Assembly (NCBI GenBank): GCA_028826165.1
Contig: JAPDFW010000092.1
Coordinates: 496,001-560,000, forward strand
DNA length: 64,000 bases
DNA from: Anaeramoeba ignava
Lineage: Eukaryota; Metamonada; Anaeramoebidae
Reading direction: 5' to 3'
The position numbers were made by a program, and so were the translations under genes. Within the stretch, counting starts at the first letter, position 1; each line of letters begins with the position of its first letter. The notes beneath the pieces were generated by a model. That model was not told where the DNA came from. It made no database searches and was given only the letters and a program-made list of their open reading frames with translations. Positions 24,916 through 37,638 of this stretch are shown piece after piece.

Positions 24916-27900
24916 ATGAAAAGATTTTTGCTTTTTTCAATAATTCTTTTATTTTTAATCCAATTTTCATTTTCTGATCTTTCTACTTGTGAAAATGATT
25001 ATAATTTGATTTTGAATATGACTAATCCTCAAAGTTTTGAAATTTTATTTTTTGCAACTGGAAGAAATCTTCCAACAGATCCAGGTGATTATGATATGTG
25101 TAATTCTTTGGATAATACTCATCAATGCATTGTTCATTTTAACTTGAGTGCACTTGGTGAAGTAATTGCACTTGAATGGGGATTTTGCTTTCCTAAATCT
25201 TGTAATAATGAATATGCACCAAATGCAGTTGATTTATATTTAGCAGAATTTTTTCCTTTTGGTCAAAGAATCCCATCAACAACAGTTGTTCATTGTAGTG
25301 ATGAATTAACTAAAAAGATAACTGCTGGAACTGTGATTACTTCAATTATTGCGATTCTTTTTATTTTATTTGTTATAATTTCATCAATAAAAACTTATTT
25401 TGTTGATCAAAAGAAAAATCAAGAAAAATCACAACTTAGTATTCAAAATAATTGGGAACAATCCAAAGAAGAAAAGATAAATGATAATATTGAATATAAA
25501 GATGATATTCAATTTAATGAAATTGAACAAAACAACAAGACAAAAAAAACAAAAATAAGTGAAAGAATTTGGAAATTTTTGGATTGTTATTCATTTCAAA
25601 AAAATTGGGCAAAATTAATTCAAAAATCACCAGTAGAAAACACAAAATTTTTAAATGGAATGAGAGTTTTATCAATGTTTTGGATTATTTTTGGTATTTT
25701 TAAATTATTTTACATCTCTATATTTTAATTACTTAAATTCATCAAATAATTAAATAATCCAAATAATCCAAATAATTAAATAATTAAATAATTAAATAAT
25801 TAAATAATTAAATAATTAAATAATTAAATAATTAAATAATTAAATAATTCAAATAATTAAATAATCAAATAATTCAAATAATTAAATAATTAAATAATTC
25901 AAATAATTCAAATAATTCAAATAATTCAATAATTAAATAATTAAATAATTAAATAATCCAAATAATTAAATAATTAAATAATCAAATAATCCAAATAATT
26001 AAATAATTAAATAATTCAAATAATTTAAATAATTAAATAATCCAAGGCTTCAAATAATCAAAAATAAAAATAATTGCAATAATTAAATTCCAAATAAAAA
26101 AATCAAATAACCAAATAATCCAAATAATCAAATAATCCAAATAATCAAATAATTAGTTTTTAAATAATTGCATTTCTTTAAATTCAAAATAATCCAAAAA
26201 AAGAAATAAAAAATAATTTATTTTCAAATATTTCAATAATTCAAATAATTTAAATAATTAAATAATCCAAATAATCAAATAATTCAAATAATTAAATAAT
26301 CAAATAATTAAATAATCAAATAATCCAAATAATTCAAATAATTAAATAATTAAATAATCAAATAATTAAATAATCCAAATAATTCAAATAATAATTAAAT
26401 AATTAAATAATTAAATAATCAAATAATCCAAATAATTAAATAATTCAATAAGGTCATTCGAGTTATTTTGAAATCGATCCAGGCTTTAATAATGAAATTG
26501 CAACCTTTTCTAAAAACGGAGCAGCAACTAAATGGCCATTTCAAATTATTAATGGAGCAGAATTTGGAGTTGATACTTTCTTTTTTTTAAGTGGATTTTT
26601 AATTGCATTTCTTTCAATTCCAAAAGCAGAAAAAAAGAAATTAAATATTGGTTTATTTTACTTTCATAGGTAATATTCAATAAATATTCAATAAATATTC
26701 AATAAATATTTAATTAATATTCAATTAATATTCAATAAATATTCAATAAATATTCAATTAATATTCAATAAATATTCAATAAATATTCAATAAATATTTA
26801 ATTAATATTCAATTAATATTCAATAAATATTCAATTAATATTCAATAAATATTTAATAAATATTCAATAAATATTCAATTAATATTCAATTATTATTCAA
26901 TTAATATTCAATTAATATTCAATAAATATTCAATTAATATTCAATAAATATTCAATTAATATTCAATAATTATTCAATAAATATTCAATTAATATTCAAT
27001 AAATATTCAATTAATATTCAATTAATATTCAATAAATATTCAATTAATATTCAATAAATATTCAATAAATATTCAATTAATATTCAATTAATATTCAATA
27101 AATATTCAATTAATATTCAATAAATATTCAATAAATATTCAATTAATATTTAATAAATATTTAATTAATATTTAATAAATATTTAATTAATATTCAATAA
27201 ATATTCAATAAATATTCAATAAATATTCAATAAATATTCAATTAATATTCAATAAATATTCAATTAATATTCAATTAATATTCAATAAATATTCAATTAA
27301 TATTTAATTGAAATAATTTAGAATTTGGAGATTAATTCCATCAATGGCATTTGTTATTTTGATTTTTACAAATCTTGGTCGATTTTTTGGAAATGGACCT
27401 TATTTTTTTCAATTTACTGATTTAGTTAAGGAAAGTTGTTCAAAATATTGGTATTCAAGTCTTTTCTTTTTCAATAATTTTTATCCTACAGATCATTTTG
27501 ATAATTGCATTGGTAAGAATTAAATTCAAAAAATTTAATTTTAATTTGAATTTTAATCAACAAAAAAATATTTTCATTTTTTTTTAGCTTGGGTTTGGTA
27601 TTTAGCTAATGATTTCCAATTTTTTGTTATTACTCCAATTTTCATTTTTCTTTTTATTTGGAAAAAAATATTTGGATGGATTTCAATTTTTGTAATGATT
27701 TGTTTGGGTTGTGGGATGAATTTTTGGTTAACTCATAAATATAACATTAATTTTTATGTTTTGGATCCTTCATACAATGATTATATGAATCATATTTATG
27801 TTAAACCTTATACAAGAGTATTACCTTATATTATTGGAATTGGATGTGCAATGATTTTAATTTCATTTTATGAAAAAAGAAAACAAAATCAAATTAATCA

Positions 27901-28528
27901 AAATTTAGATGAAAAAATGAATTTAATTAATACAAAAGTTTATCTTAAAAAATCAAATTTAAAAACAATTTTATTTGGATATTTGATATTTATTATAATT
28001 TTTGTTATGTTGGTTATTGTTATTTTACTTCCATATAATAATTATAAAAATGAAGGAAAAAATTGGAATATTAATGGAAATGCAGCTTATATTGGATTAT
28101 CTAAATTATTTTGGGGAATTGGAATAGGAGGAATTGTTATCATTTTCTATAATTATACAAATATTTTCCCATTAATTAGAAAATTTTTATCATTAGAATT
28201 ATGGACACCATTTGCTAGATTAACTTATAATGCTTATTTAATGCATCCTATTATTATGCATTTAGTGAATTCAAGTACAAGAATTTTATTTAATTACAAT
28301 GCAGTTCCAATATTTTATGCAACAACAACAAATGTTGTTCTTTCATATTCACTTTCTTTGGTTATTTTTATGTTAGTTGAAAGACCATTTATGAATTTTG
28401 AGAGATATATTTGTGGTAAATATAAATACAAATATAAATATAAATATAAATATAAATATAAATATAAATACAAATATAAATATAAATATAAATATAATTA
28501 TAAATATAAATATAATATTTATAATTAA
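24916..28528 (+). CDS. NRF-6-type multi-pass membrane acyltransferase, copy B
   Basis: Exons: 24916-25693, 26453-26669, 27322-27512, 27588-28528, 708 residues. A signal peptide (residues 1-20) precedes a lumenal cysteine-rich NRF domain with MCNSLDNTHQC, EWGFCFPKSC and HCSDE. A membrane span (about 146-168) and a charged linker follow. The acyltransferase-3 domain starts near FLNGMRVLSMFWIIFGH (about 245-261) and runs through FGVDTFFFLSGFLIAF and eight or so further helices to VVLSYSLSLVIFML. The layout equals the nose-resistant-to-fluoxetine family of C. elegans and insects, whose acyl substrate is uncertain. The C-terminus is a Lys-Tyr repeat from an AAATAT microsatellite. The TTTCATTTC leader and 3' flank are shared with copy C. 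Confidence 0.88.
25694..26452 (+). repeat. Intron 1 of copy B: AATAATTAAAT array
   Basis: The unit is AAATAATTAAATAATTCAAAT with CC and TC variants. A non-array island at about 26040-26230 contains several G bases, including AG (CCAAGGCTTC), unlike the matching intron of copy C. Confidence 0.88.
26670..27321 (+). repeat. Intron 2 of copy B: AATATTCAATAA array
   Basis: Units of AATATTCAATAA and AATATTCAATTA (12 bases) run from the donor GTAATATTCAATAA, which itself equals the unit, to the acceptor AATAATTTAG. G is absent until the last 15 bases. Confidence 0.92.
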
Positions 28529-29018
28529 TTTTATTTTTCTTTTTATTTTATAAAAGCTAAATTTCATGGTTCAGGATAAAAGAATTAATTCTCAAAAAGT
28601 TCAAAACAAGCAAACAAGAACAATTTTCTTTTTCTTTTTTTCTTTTTCTTTTTTTTTTTCTTTTTCTTTTAAATTTTACATTAAATGACAAGAAGACACA
28701 ATAAAAATCTCTCAAATCAATTTGTTTGTTTGATATTTATTATTTTTGAAATTTTGATGTAAATTTTTTTTTTTATAAAAACTCAATTAAAGATCTAAAA
28801 CAAAAAAAAGCAAAATTTTTTTGTTTTAGATAAATAATAAAAATTGAATAGAATCTTATTTTAAAGAATTTAAATAAAGAATAAAACAATCAATTAATAA
28901 TGGATTCCACGTATTTTATTTATAATCAATTCGTAACTTCAATTTGTGACTTAAAAACAAATTTTGTAAAAAAATTTTTTTCATTTCTTTCTTTATTCTT
29001 TTAAAGAAAAAAATTTAA
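28529..29018 (+). promoter_or_regulatory. Spacer between acyltransferase copies B and C
   Basis: No gene seen in these 490 bases. The first part (about 28540-28660, TTTCATGGTTCAGGATAAAA) is repeated after copy C at 33610-33720, so the duplicated unit includes the 3' flank. The last 50 bases (TTTTTTTCATTTCTTTC, then AAAGAAAAAAATTTAAATG) match the leader of copy B and should hold the promoter. Confidence 0.55.
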
Positions 29019-32000
29019 ATGAAAAGATTTTTGCTTTTTTCAATAATTCTTTTATTTTTAATCCAATTTTCATTTTCTGATCTTTCTACTTGTGAAAATG
29101 ATTATAATTTGATTTTGAATATGACTAATCCTCAAAGTTTTGAAATTTTATTTTTTGCAACTGGAAGAAATCTTCCAATAGATCCAGGTGATTATGATAT
29201 GTGTAATTCTTTGGATAATACCCATCAATGCATTATACAATTTGACTTAATGATGATGGGGGAACAATCTACGCTTGAATGGGGATTTTGCTTTCCTAAA
29301 TCTTGTAATAATGAATATGCACCAAATGCAGTTGATTTATATTTAGCAGAATTTTTTCCTTTTGGTCAAAGAATCCCATCAACAACAGTTGTTCATTGTA
29401 GTGATGAATTAACTAAAAAGATAACTGCTGGAACTGTGATTACTTCAATTATTGCGATTCTTTTTATTTTATTTGTTATAATTGCATCAATAAAAACTTA
29501 TTTTGTTGATCAAAAGAAAAATCAAGAAAAATCACAATTTAGTATTCAAAATAATTGGGAACAATCCAAAGAAGAAAAGATAAATGATAATATTGAATAT
29601 AAAGATGATATTCAATTTAATGAAATTGAACAAAACAACAAGACAAAAAAAACAAAAATAAGTGAAAGAATTTGGAAATTTTTGGATTGTTATTCATTTC
29701 AAAAAAATTGGGCAAAATTAATTCAAAAATCACCAGTAGAAAACACAAAATTTTTAAATGGAATGAGAGTTTTATCAATGTTTTGGATTATTTTTGGTAT
29801 TTTTAAATTATTTTACATCTCTATATTTTAATTACTTAAATTCATCAAATAATTAAATAATCCAAATAATCCAAATAATCCAAATAATTAAATAATTAAA
29901 TAATTAAATAATCAAATAATTAAATAATTAAAATAATCAAATAATCAAATAATTCAAATAATCCAAATAATTAAATAATTCAAATAATTAAATAATTAAA
30001 TAATCAAATAATTTAAATAATCCAAATAATTTAAATAATTCAAATAATTCAAATAATTCAAATAATTCAAATAATTCAAATAATTCAAATAATTAAATAA
30101 TTTAAATAATTAAATAATCAAATAATTCAAATAATTCAAATAATTAAATAATTCAAATAATTAAATAATTAAATAATCCAAATAATTCAAATAATTAAAT
30201 AATTAAATAATCAAATAATTCAAATAATTAAATAATTAAATAATTCAAATAATTAAATAATTAAATAATCAAATAATTCAAATAATTCAAATAATTCAAA
30301 TAATTAAATAATTAAATAATTAAATAATCCAAATAATCCAAATAATTAAATAATTAAATAATTAAATAATCCAAATAATTAAATAATTCAAATAATTAAA
30401 TAATTAAATAATCCAAATAATTCAAATAATTAAATAATCCAAATAATCCAAATAATTCAAAATAATTAAATAATTTAAATAATTAAATATAATTAAATAA
30501 TTCAAATAATTAAATAATCAAATTTAATAATTAAATAATCCAAATAATTCAAATAATTAAATAATCAAATAATTCAAATAATTCAAATAATTAAATAATT
30601 AAATAATCCAATAAATAATTCAAATAATTCAAATAATTAAATAATCCAAATAATCAAATAATCAAATAATTAAATAATTCAAATAATCCAAATAATCAAA
30701 TAATTAAATAATTAAATAATTAAATAATTAAATAATTCAAATAATTCAATAATTAAATAATTCAATAATCCAAATAATCCAAATAATTCAAATAATTAAA
30801 TAATTCAAATAATTCAAATAATTAAATAATTAAATAATTAAATAATTAAATAATTCAATAATTAAATAATTCAATAATTAAATAATTAAATAATTAAATA
30901 ATTAAATAATTAAATAATTAAATAATTAAATAATTAAATAATCCAAATAATTAAATAATTAAATAATTAAATAATTCAAATAATTAAATAATTAAATAAT
31001 TAAAATAATTCAAATAATTCAATAATTAAATAATTCAAATAATTCAAATAATTAAATAATTAAATAATTCAATAATTCAATAATCCAATAAGGTCATTCA
31101 ACTGTATTCCAGTTTGAACCAGGCTTTAATAATGAAATTGCAACCTTTTCTAAAAACGGAGCAGCAACTAAATGGCCATTTCAAATTATTAATGGAGCAG
31201 AATTTGGAGTTGATACTTTCTTTTTTTTAAGTGGATTTTTAATTGCATTTCTTTCAATTCCAAAAGCAGAAAAAAAGAAATTAAATATTGGTTTATTTTA
31301 CTTTCATAGGTAATATTCAATAAATATTCAATAAATATTCAATTAATATTCAATAAATATTCAATAAATATTCAATAAATATTCAATAAATATTCAATTA
31401 ATATTAAATAATTCAATAAATATTCAATAAAAAAATTTCACAAATATTCAATAAAATATTCAAATATTCACAAATATTCCAAAATATTCATCAAATAAAT
31501 CCAAATAATATTCAATAAATATATTCAATAAAATTAAAAATAATTAAATATTCAATAAATATTCAATATTCATAAATAATAATAAATATTCAAAATATTT
31601 AAAAATATTAATATTCCAAATAATTAATATTTTAAATATTCAAATAATTTAAATATTCAAATTATTAAAATATTCAAATAATTCAAATAATCAAATAATT
31701 CAAATAATTCAAATATTAATATTCAAAATAAATAAATATTTCAAATATTCAAAAATTAATCCAAATAATTAAATAATAATTCAAATAAATATTTAATTAA
31801 ATAATTCAAATAATCAAAATAATTAAATTAAAATAATTCAAATAATTAAAAATTCAATATTTAAAATAATTTAAAAATAATTCAAAAAATTAAATATTCA
31901 ATTTAAATAATCAAAATAATTAAATAATTAAATAATTCAAATATTCAAATATTTAAAAAATTAAATAATTCAAATAATCCAAATAATTAAATAATCAAAT

Positions 32001-33599
32001 AATTAAATAAGGTCATTCAACTGTATTCCAGTTTGAACCAGGCTTTAATATTAATGAAATTTGCAACCTTTTCAAAAACGGAGCAGCAACTAAATGGTCA
32101 TTTCAAATTGTTAATGGAAATATTCAGTTGATATTTTTTTTTATTTACCAAATATTTTTTAATTGCATTTCTTTCAATTCCAAAAAGCAGAAAAAAAGAA
32201 ATTAAATATTGGTTTATTTTACTTTCATAGGTAATATTCAATAAATATTCAATAAATATTCAATTAATATTTAATAAATATTCAATTAATATTCAATAAA
32301 TATTCAATAAATATTCAATAAATATTCAATTAATATTCAATAAATATTTAATAAATATTCAATAAATATTCAATTAATATTTAATTGAAATAATTTAGAA
32401 TTTGGAGATTAATTCCATCATTGGCATTTGTTATTTTGATTTTTACAAATATTTCTCGATTTTTTGGAAATGGACCTTATTTCTTCAAATACACTGATAT
32501 AGTTAAGGAAACTTGTTCAAAATATTGGTATTCAAGTCTTTTCTTTTTCAATAATTTTTATCCTACAAACTATAATGATGAATGTCTTTGTAAGAATTAA
32601 ATCCAAAAATTTTAATTTTAATTTGAATTTTAATCAACAAAAAAATATTTTCATTTTTTTTTAGCTTGGGTTTGGTATTTAGCTAATGATTTCCAATTTC
32701 ATATTATTACTCCAATTTTCATTTTTCTTTTTATTTGGAAAAAAATATTTGGATGGATTTCAATTTTTATAATGATTTGTTTGGGTTGTGGAATGAATTT
32801 TTGGTTAACTCATAAATATAACATTAATTTTTTCATTGGAGATCCAACAACAAACGATTATATGAATCATATTTATGTTAAACCTTATACAAGAGTATTA
32901 CCTTATATTATTGGAGTTGGATGTGCAATGATTTTAATTTCATTTTATGAAAAAAGAAAACAAAATCAAATTAATCAAAATTTAGATGAAAAAGATCGTT
33001 TAATTAATACAAAAGTTTATCTTAAGAAATCAAATTTAAAAACAATTTTATTTGGATATTTGATATTTATTATACTTTTTGTTATGTTGGTTATTGTTAT
33101 TTTACTTCCATATAATAATTATAAAAATGAAGGAAAAAATTGGAATATTAATGGAAATGCAGCTTATATTGGATTATCTAAATTATTTTGGGGAATTGGA
33201 ATAGGAGGAATTGTTATTATTTTCTATAATTATACAAATATTTTCCCATTAATTAGAAAATTTTTATCATTAGAATTATGGACACCACTTGGCAGATTAA
33301 CTTATAATGCTTATTTAATGCATCCTGTTATTATGTATTTGGCAAATTTGAGTTCAAGAATTTTATTTAATTACAATGCAGTTCCAATATTTTATGCAAC
33401 AACAACAAATGTTGTTCTTTCATATTCACTTTCTTTGGTTATTTTTATGTTAGTTGAAAGACCATTTATGAATTTTGAGAGATATATTTGTGGTAAATAT
33501 AAATATAAATATAAATATAAATACAAATATAAATATAAATATAAATATAAATATAAATATAAAATTAAATATAAATACAAATATAATATTTATAATTAA
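29019..33599 (+). CDS. NRF-6-type multi-pass membrane acyltransferase, copy C
   Basis: Exons: 29019-29796, 31093-31309, 32399-32589, 32665-33599, 706 residues, same architecture as copy B. Most of the protein is identical to B. Differences cluster in short blocks: IIQFDLMMMGEQST against IVHFNLSALGEVIA (lumenal domain), STVFQFEPGF against SSYFEIDPGF, TNYNDECLS against TDHFDNCIA, and FFIGDPTTND against FYVLDPSYND. The LGRLTYNAYLMHPVIMYLA segment also differs. These blocks fall in the lumenal domain or between predicted membrane helices. A second, decayed exon 2 lies in the following intron. The C-terminal Lys-Tyr repeat is also present. Its function is presumably as for B, with the exposed face changed. 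Confidence 0.86.
29797..31092 (+). repeat. Intron 1 of copy C: AATAATTAAAT / AATAATTCAAAT array
   Basis: 1.3 kb of TAATTAAATAA and TAATTCAAATAATCC units. I see no G on the sense strand between the donor and the acceptor AATAAG. Confidence 0.92.
31310..32011 (+). repeat. Degenerate mixed array between real and decayed exon 2 of copy C
   Basis: It starts as the intron 2 unit AATATTCAATAA, becomes irregular (31400-31900) and ends as the intron 1 unit AATAATTAAAT just before the decayed exon. This order is expected if the segment from late intron 1 to early intron 2 was duplicated in tandem. Confidence 0.75.
32012..32230 (+). pseudogene. Decayed duplicate of exon 2 (copy C acyltransferase)
   Basis: It begins with the same GTCATTCAACTGTATTCC as exon 2 at 31093 and ends with the same TTTCATAG before GTAATATT. 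It has several small insertions and deletions, and the GVDTFFFLSG block is destroyed. Its length is 219 against 217, so inclusion would break the frame. Flanking AG and GT signals persist, so it could act as a decoy exon. It could also be an assembly error within repeats. Confidence 0.8.
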
Positions 33600-33770
33600 T
33601 TTTATTTTTCTTTTTATTTTATAAAAGCTAAATTTCATGGTTCAGGATAAAAGAATTAATTCTCAAAAAGTTCAAAACAAGCAAACAAGAACAATTTTCT
33701 TTTTCTTTTTCTTTTTTAATTCCAAAATCATTTCTAAACAAAAATTAAAATTCCTTTTTTCTTAAAGTAA

Positions 33771-34706
33771 TTATTTTTTGATATTTCCTTTTGTCTTAAC
33801 TTTTTGAATTTTCTTTTGGGGTTTTTTTTGGATATTTTTCTTTCTTCTTTTAGAAGATTGATTTTTTTGGATTTCTCTTTTTTGAACAATTAAATTTTGA
33901 AACTTAAAGTGTTGAATTTGAATTTGATTTTGATTTTGATTATTTTCATTTTCATTTTCATTTTGATTTTCATTTTCAATTTGATTTTGATTTTGATTTT
34001 GATTTTGATTTTGATTTTGAATTTGAATTTGAATTTGATTTTGATTATTTTCATTTTCATTTTCATTTTGTTTTTGATTTTCAATTTGATTTTGATTATT
34101 TTGATTTTTATTTTGATTTTGATTTTTATTTTGATTTTGATTTTTATTTTGATTTTGATTTTGATTTTGATTTTGATTTTTATTTTGATTTTGATTTTGA
34201 TTTTGATTTTGTTTTTGTTGAGAAATTTTAAGAGAAGAAAGCCAAGGAATTTTAACAATTTTAACATTTTGTTTAACAAAACGAACCAAATTAACAACTT
34301 TTTCATCAATAGAATTTTCCAAAAAAGCAACACAAGAAATTTTTCCATTAAATGAAACAAGTTTTGACATATTTTGACTTGAAATATTTAAAAAACAAAG
34401 TGGAATATCATTTAAAAATGCCAAAGTTGGAAAATGAGAAATGATAATTTTTGGCATAGAAAGCTTAGAAACAAGTATAACAGAGAGTTTTGGTGTATGT
34501 TTTTCTAGCGCTCTTGTGACTTCATTAACTCCAATTATACATGATTTTTTAGATATTTGAATTTGTGAAAAAAAATTTAATAAAGATTTTTCAATTTCTG
34601 GTTTTAGAATTGGAAAATCAATCCGAAAAGGTGAATCTAAAGAAATTTTAAAGACTGGTTTTTTGGTTCTTCTTTTTTGAATTTGTTTTTGGGATTGATT
34701 TTGCAT
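33771..34706 (-). CDS. Rpp38-like RNase P/MRP protein (L7Ae fold)
   Basis: Single exon, 311 residues. Residues about 40-165 form an L7Ae/L30e-type RNA-binding domain: CIIGVNEVTRALEKHTPKLS, VILVSKLSMPKIIISHFPTL, DIPLCFL and CVAFLEN. GVNEVTRALE is the segment that marks the Rpp38/Pop3 group, which binds K-turns in RNase P and MRP RNA. A Gln-Asn repeat (about residues 170-265) and a basic tail (SSKRRKKNIQKKPQKK) follow. NHP2 and other L7Ae proteins are shorter and lack the N-terminal extension, so Rpp38 is the better fit. It is convergent with acyltransferase copy C and divergent from the RhoGEF gene. Confidence 0.75.
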   Translation of the reverse strand: MQNQSQKQIQKRRTKKPVFKISLDSPFRIDFPILKPEIEKSLLNFFSQIQISKKSCIIGVNEVTRALEKHTPKLSVILVSKLSMPKIIISHFPTLAFLNDIPLCFLNISSQNMSKLVSFNGKISCVAFLENSIDEKVVNLVRFVKQNVKIVKIPWLSSLKISQQKQNQNQNQNQNKNQNQNQNQNQNKNQNQNKNQNQNKNQNNQNQIENQKQNENENENNQNQIQIQIQNQNQNQNQNQNQIENENQNENENENNQNQNQIQIQHFKFQNLIVQKREIQKNQSSKRRKKNIQKKPQKKIQKVKTKGNIKK

Positions 34707-34889
34707 TATTAAAATTTTTTTATTATTTAAAAAAAAATGAAAAAAGAAAAAAATGAAAATAATATTTTTTTTCTTTTTCTTTTATTTTTTCCTTTTCATT
34801 TTCTTCTTAATTTTTCCTTTTTGTTTTTTTTTGCTATTTTTTCTTTTATTTTTAATTTTGTTTTTACTTTTGCTATTTTTTTTCTTTTA
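34707..34889. promoter_or_regulatory. Divergent promoter between Rpp38-like and RhoGEF genes
   Basis: This 183-base T/A-rich region carries AAAAAAATGAAAAAAG and AAAAATGAAAAT near 34735-34760 for the minus gene and TTTTCATTTTCTTC near 34794 for the plus gene. The Phe-rich open frame from the ATG at 34737 is more likely untranslated leader than an extension of the RhoGEF. Confidence 0.45.
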
Positions 34890-37509
34890 ATGCAAAAAAA
34901 TTTACAAAAAAGAGAACAAGCAGTTTTAGAATTAATTGATACTGAATTTGCTTATGTTAAAAATTTGGAGATAATTATCAATATTTTTTTGAAACCAATT
35001 CGACAAAAAGGATTATTAACAAAACCAGAAATAACAATGATATTCTCAAATATTGAAACGATTCATTCAATAAATCAATCATTTTGCAATGAATTTGATC
35101 AAGAAATTAAAACCAATCAAAATTACAATACAAATTCTTATTTAGTTGGCAAAATTTTTAAATCATATGCAAGTCAATTTAGAATGTATCTTTTTTATTG
35201 TAGATATCATAATGAGGCAAATCAAACTTTTAAATCTGCTCTTGAAAAAAAAGAATTTGCAGAATTTCATGATTTAGCAACAAAAAAAAAGGAATGTCAA
35301 AAAAAAACTTTACAGGATTTTTTGATTGAACCTATTCAACGTTTGATGAAATATCCTTTATTATTTCAAGTATTTTTAAAATATAAATATTTAAAATATA
35401 AATATAAATATAAATATAAATATTTAAAATATATAAATATAAATATAAATATTTAAAATATATAAATATAAATATAAATATTTAAAATATATTTAAAATA
35501 TAAATATAAATATAAATATAAATATAAATAAAGGAAATTATAAAATATACTCCTCAAGATCATCCAGATTACCAAGATTTAATTGATGCAAACAAATCAA
35601 TCCTTTCAATAATTGATTTTATTAATGATGAAAAAAGACTTTTAGAAAATGATGAAAAAATTATTTCAATAAAAAATTCAATTGATGGACTTCCAAATAA
35701 TTTCCAATTATTAAACAAAAAAAGAACATTTCTTATGGAAGGTTTAATTTCCAAAATATCTCATGGAAGATCACAAGAAAGATATTTTTTTCTTTTTAGT
35801 GATTTATTGATTTATACAAAAAGAAGTCTTTACAAGAAAAACAAATATCAATTTAAAGATAAAGTTCCACTTTCTGTGATTTTACCAAAAGCTATTATTG
35901 ATCCAATTCAAGGTTTTTTTCTTTTCTTTAAAAAAAAAATATTTGCTTTTCCTTAATTATATTGTTTTCAAAATGAAAAATTTAAGGTGAAACTTCTTTT
36001 GAATTAATTAGAAGTGATAAAAAGAGTAAATATACTCTTTGTTTTAAAACAAAAGAAATGAAAGATAAATGGTTTGAAGCAATCCAAAAAAATTCATTAG
36101 AACAAATTGAAAAAAAAGCAGAACAAACAGAATTCAACAAAATTACTCCAAAAAGTATTTGATTATTTTATTATTTATTTAAATTGGTTTTAATTTTAAT
36201 AATTATTTTAGAACGACTTGCAAAAGGAAAAAGTGCTCGTGATTTTCGTGTTGTTTCAATGCATCAACTTGATAGATCATTTTCTGAATCAAATTATGAA
36301 GAAAATCCATTCAAAAATCTTACTAAAGAAAATAATTCAGAAAATCAAATTAAATCAAAATTACAAACATCTTTATTTGATTCAAAAAATAATGAACAAA
36401 AAAATCCTTCAAAAGTGCAAAATCCAAATACTATAGATTTAATCCAAAAACAAGACACTTTTAAAACAAGCGCTCATTTCATTTCTTTGATTTCTATTCA
36501 AAGAAAAATTGCTTCTAAAAAAATTGGAGTATTTTTGGATTTCTTTTTTTCTTTCTCTAAAAACAAAAAAAAAAGATATAAACAAATCTAATCAAAAATT
36601 CAATATTATTTTAATTTAAGGATTTTACAATTGTTCATCCTGATCGTCAATTAATATTCGAAGGTGATTTAAAAAAGCTTGATAAAAATAAAAGAAAATG
36701 TCTTCGTCATTTTTGGCTTTTTAATGATGGAATTTTATATGCACAAAAAATCAAATTCAAATCCAATTTTGAATTTAAAGGGTTTATCCCAATTAGTTTA
36801 ATTCAAGTGAGATTAGTTCCTGATACAAATTGTATTGATTATTTTTTATCCGAATTTTTTTTTAATCAAATTTATCAATTTAACTTTTTTTGTTTCTTGT
36901 TTTTTTTTTTAGCTTATAAAAATGCTTTTTCTATTTATAGAGGAGATAAACAAAAAAGGATGATTTTATGTACTTCTTCACCAAAAGAACAAGAATCATG
37001 GATTAGTTTAATTAAATCACAAATGCAAGAAAAAGTTGGAAATCAAATTTTTTCAACAGAATCAATTTCTTCAAATCAAGAAATTAAAAATCAAGAAAAT
37101 CAAAATCAAAATCAAAATCAAGAAAATTATTATGATGAAAATTATTATGATGAAAATCAAAATCAAACTTATTATGATGAAAATTTTGATTATGATTATC
37201 AAAATCAAAAATCAAATAAAAAATCAAATAAAAAATCAAAATCAAAATGAAGAAAAACCAATATTACCTCCAAAACCTCCTCCAAAACCAATTCCTAAAG
37301 AAAATAAAATTATTGAAAATTTGGATCAACTTCAAAAAATTCAATCAGAAAAATTAATTGAAATGATTCTTAATTTACAATTAAAAAATAAGAAAACAAA
37401 AGAAAAAAATTCCGAATTAAAAAAATCATTTGAAATGATAAACAATCGTTTTCAATCTCTTCGAAATAAATTGTATTCATATGTTGAAGAAATTGATAAT
37501 TTGAATTGA
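34890..37509 (+). CDS. RhoGEF with DH, PH and second PH domains
   Basis: Exons: 34890-35369, 35534-35912, 35987-36154, 36212-36528, 36621-36831, 36913-37509, about 716 residues. The DH domain spans about 5-220: VLELIDTEFAYVKNLEIII and LQDFLIEPIQRLMKYPLLFQ, the conserved CR3 helix. PH1 (about 230-330) has RYFFLFSDLLIYTKR and KDKWFEAIQ. PH2 (about 445-560) has FEGDLKKLDK, CLRHFWLFNDGILYAQK and EQESWISLI. DH domains exchange nucleotide on Rho/Rac GTPases. In the last exon the A5 at 37207-37211 is one base too long: the given frame stops at 37250, while the next frame continues 86 residues with PPKPPPKP and a coiled coil to 37509. The exon 5 donor GTATTG at 36832 is chosen because it alone joins PH2 in frame. 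Confidence 0.85.
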
Positions 37510-37638
37510 AAAAAAAAAGAAGAAGAAGAAGAAGAAAAATTTTTTGTTTTTGGTTTTCTTTTTTAATCAATAAAAAAATTTTTTCGAAATTATTTTTTTT
37601 CATTTTTTTTTTTTCTTCTTTTTTTTTTCAATTAAAAA

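Noticed and set aside
34737-34889. N-terminal extension of the RhoGEF by 51 Phe-rich residues
   Set aside because: Translation of a T-rich leader; the DH domain begins just after the ATG at 34890 and the motif-bearing leader fits other genes.
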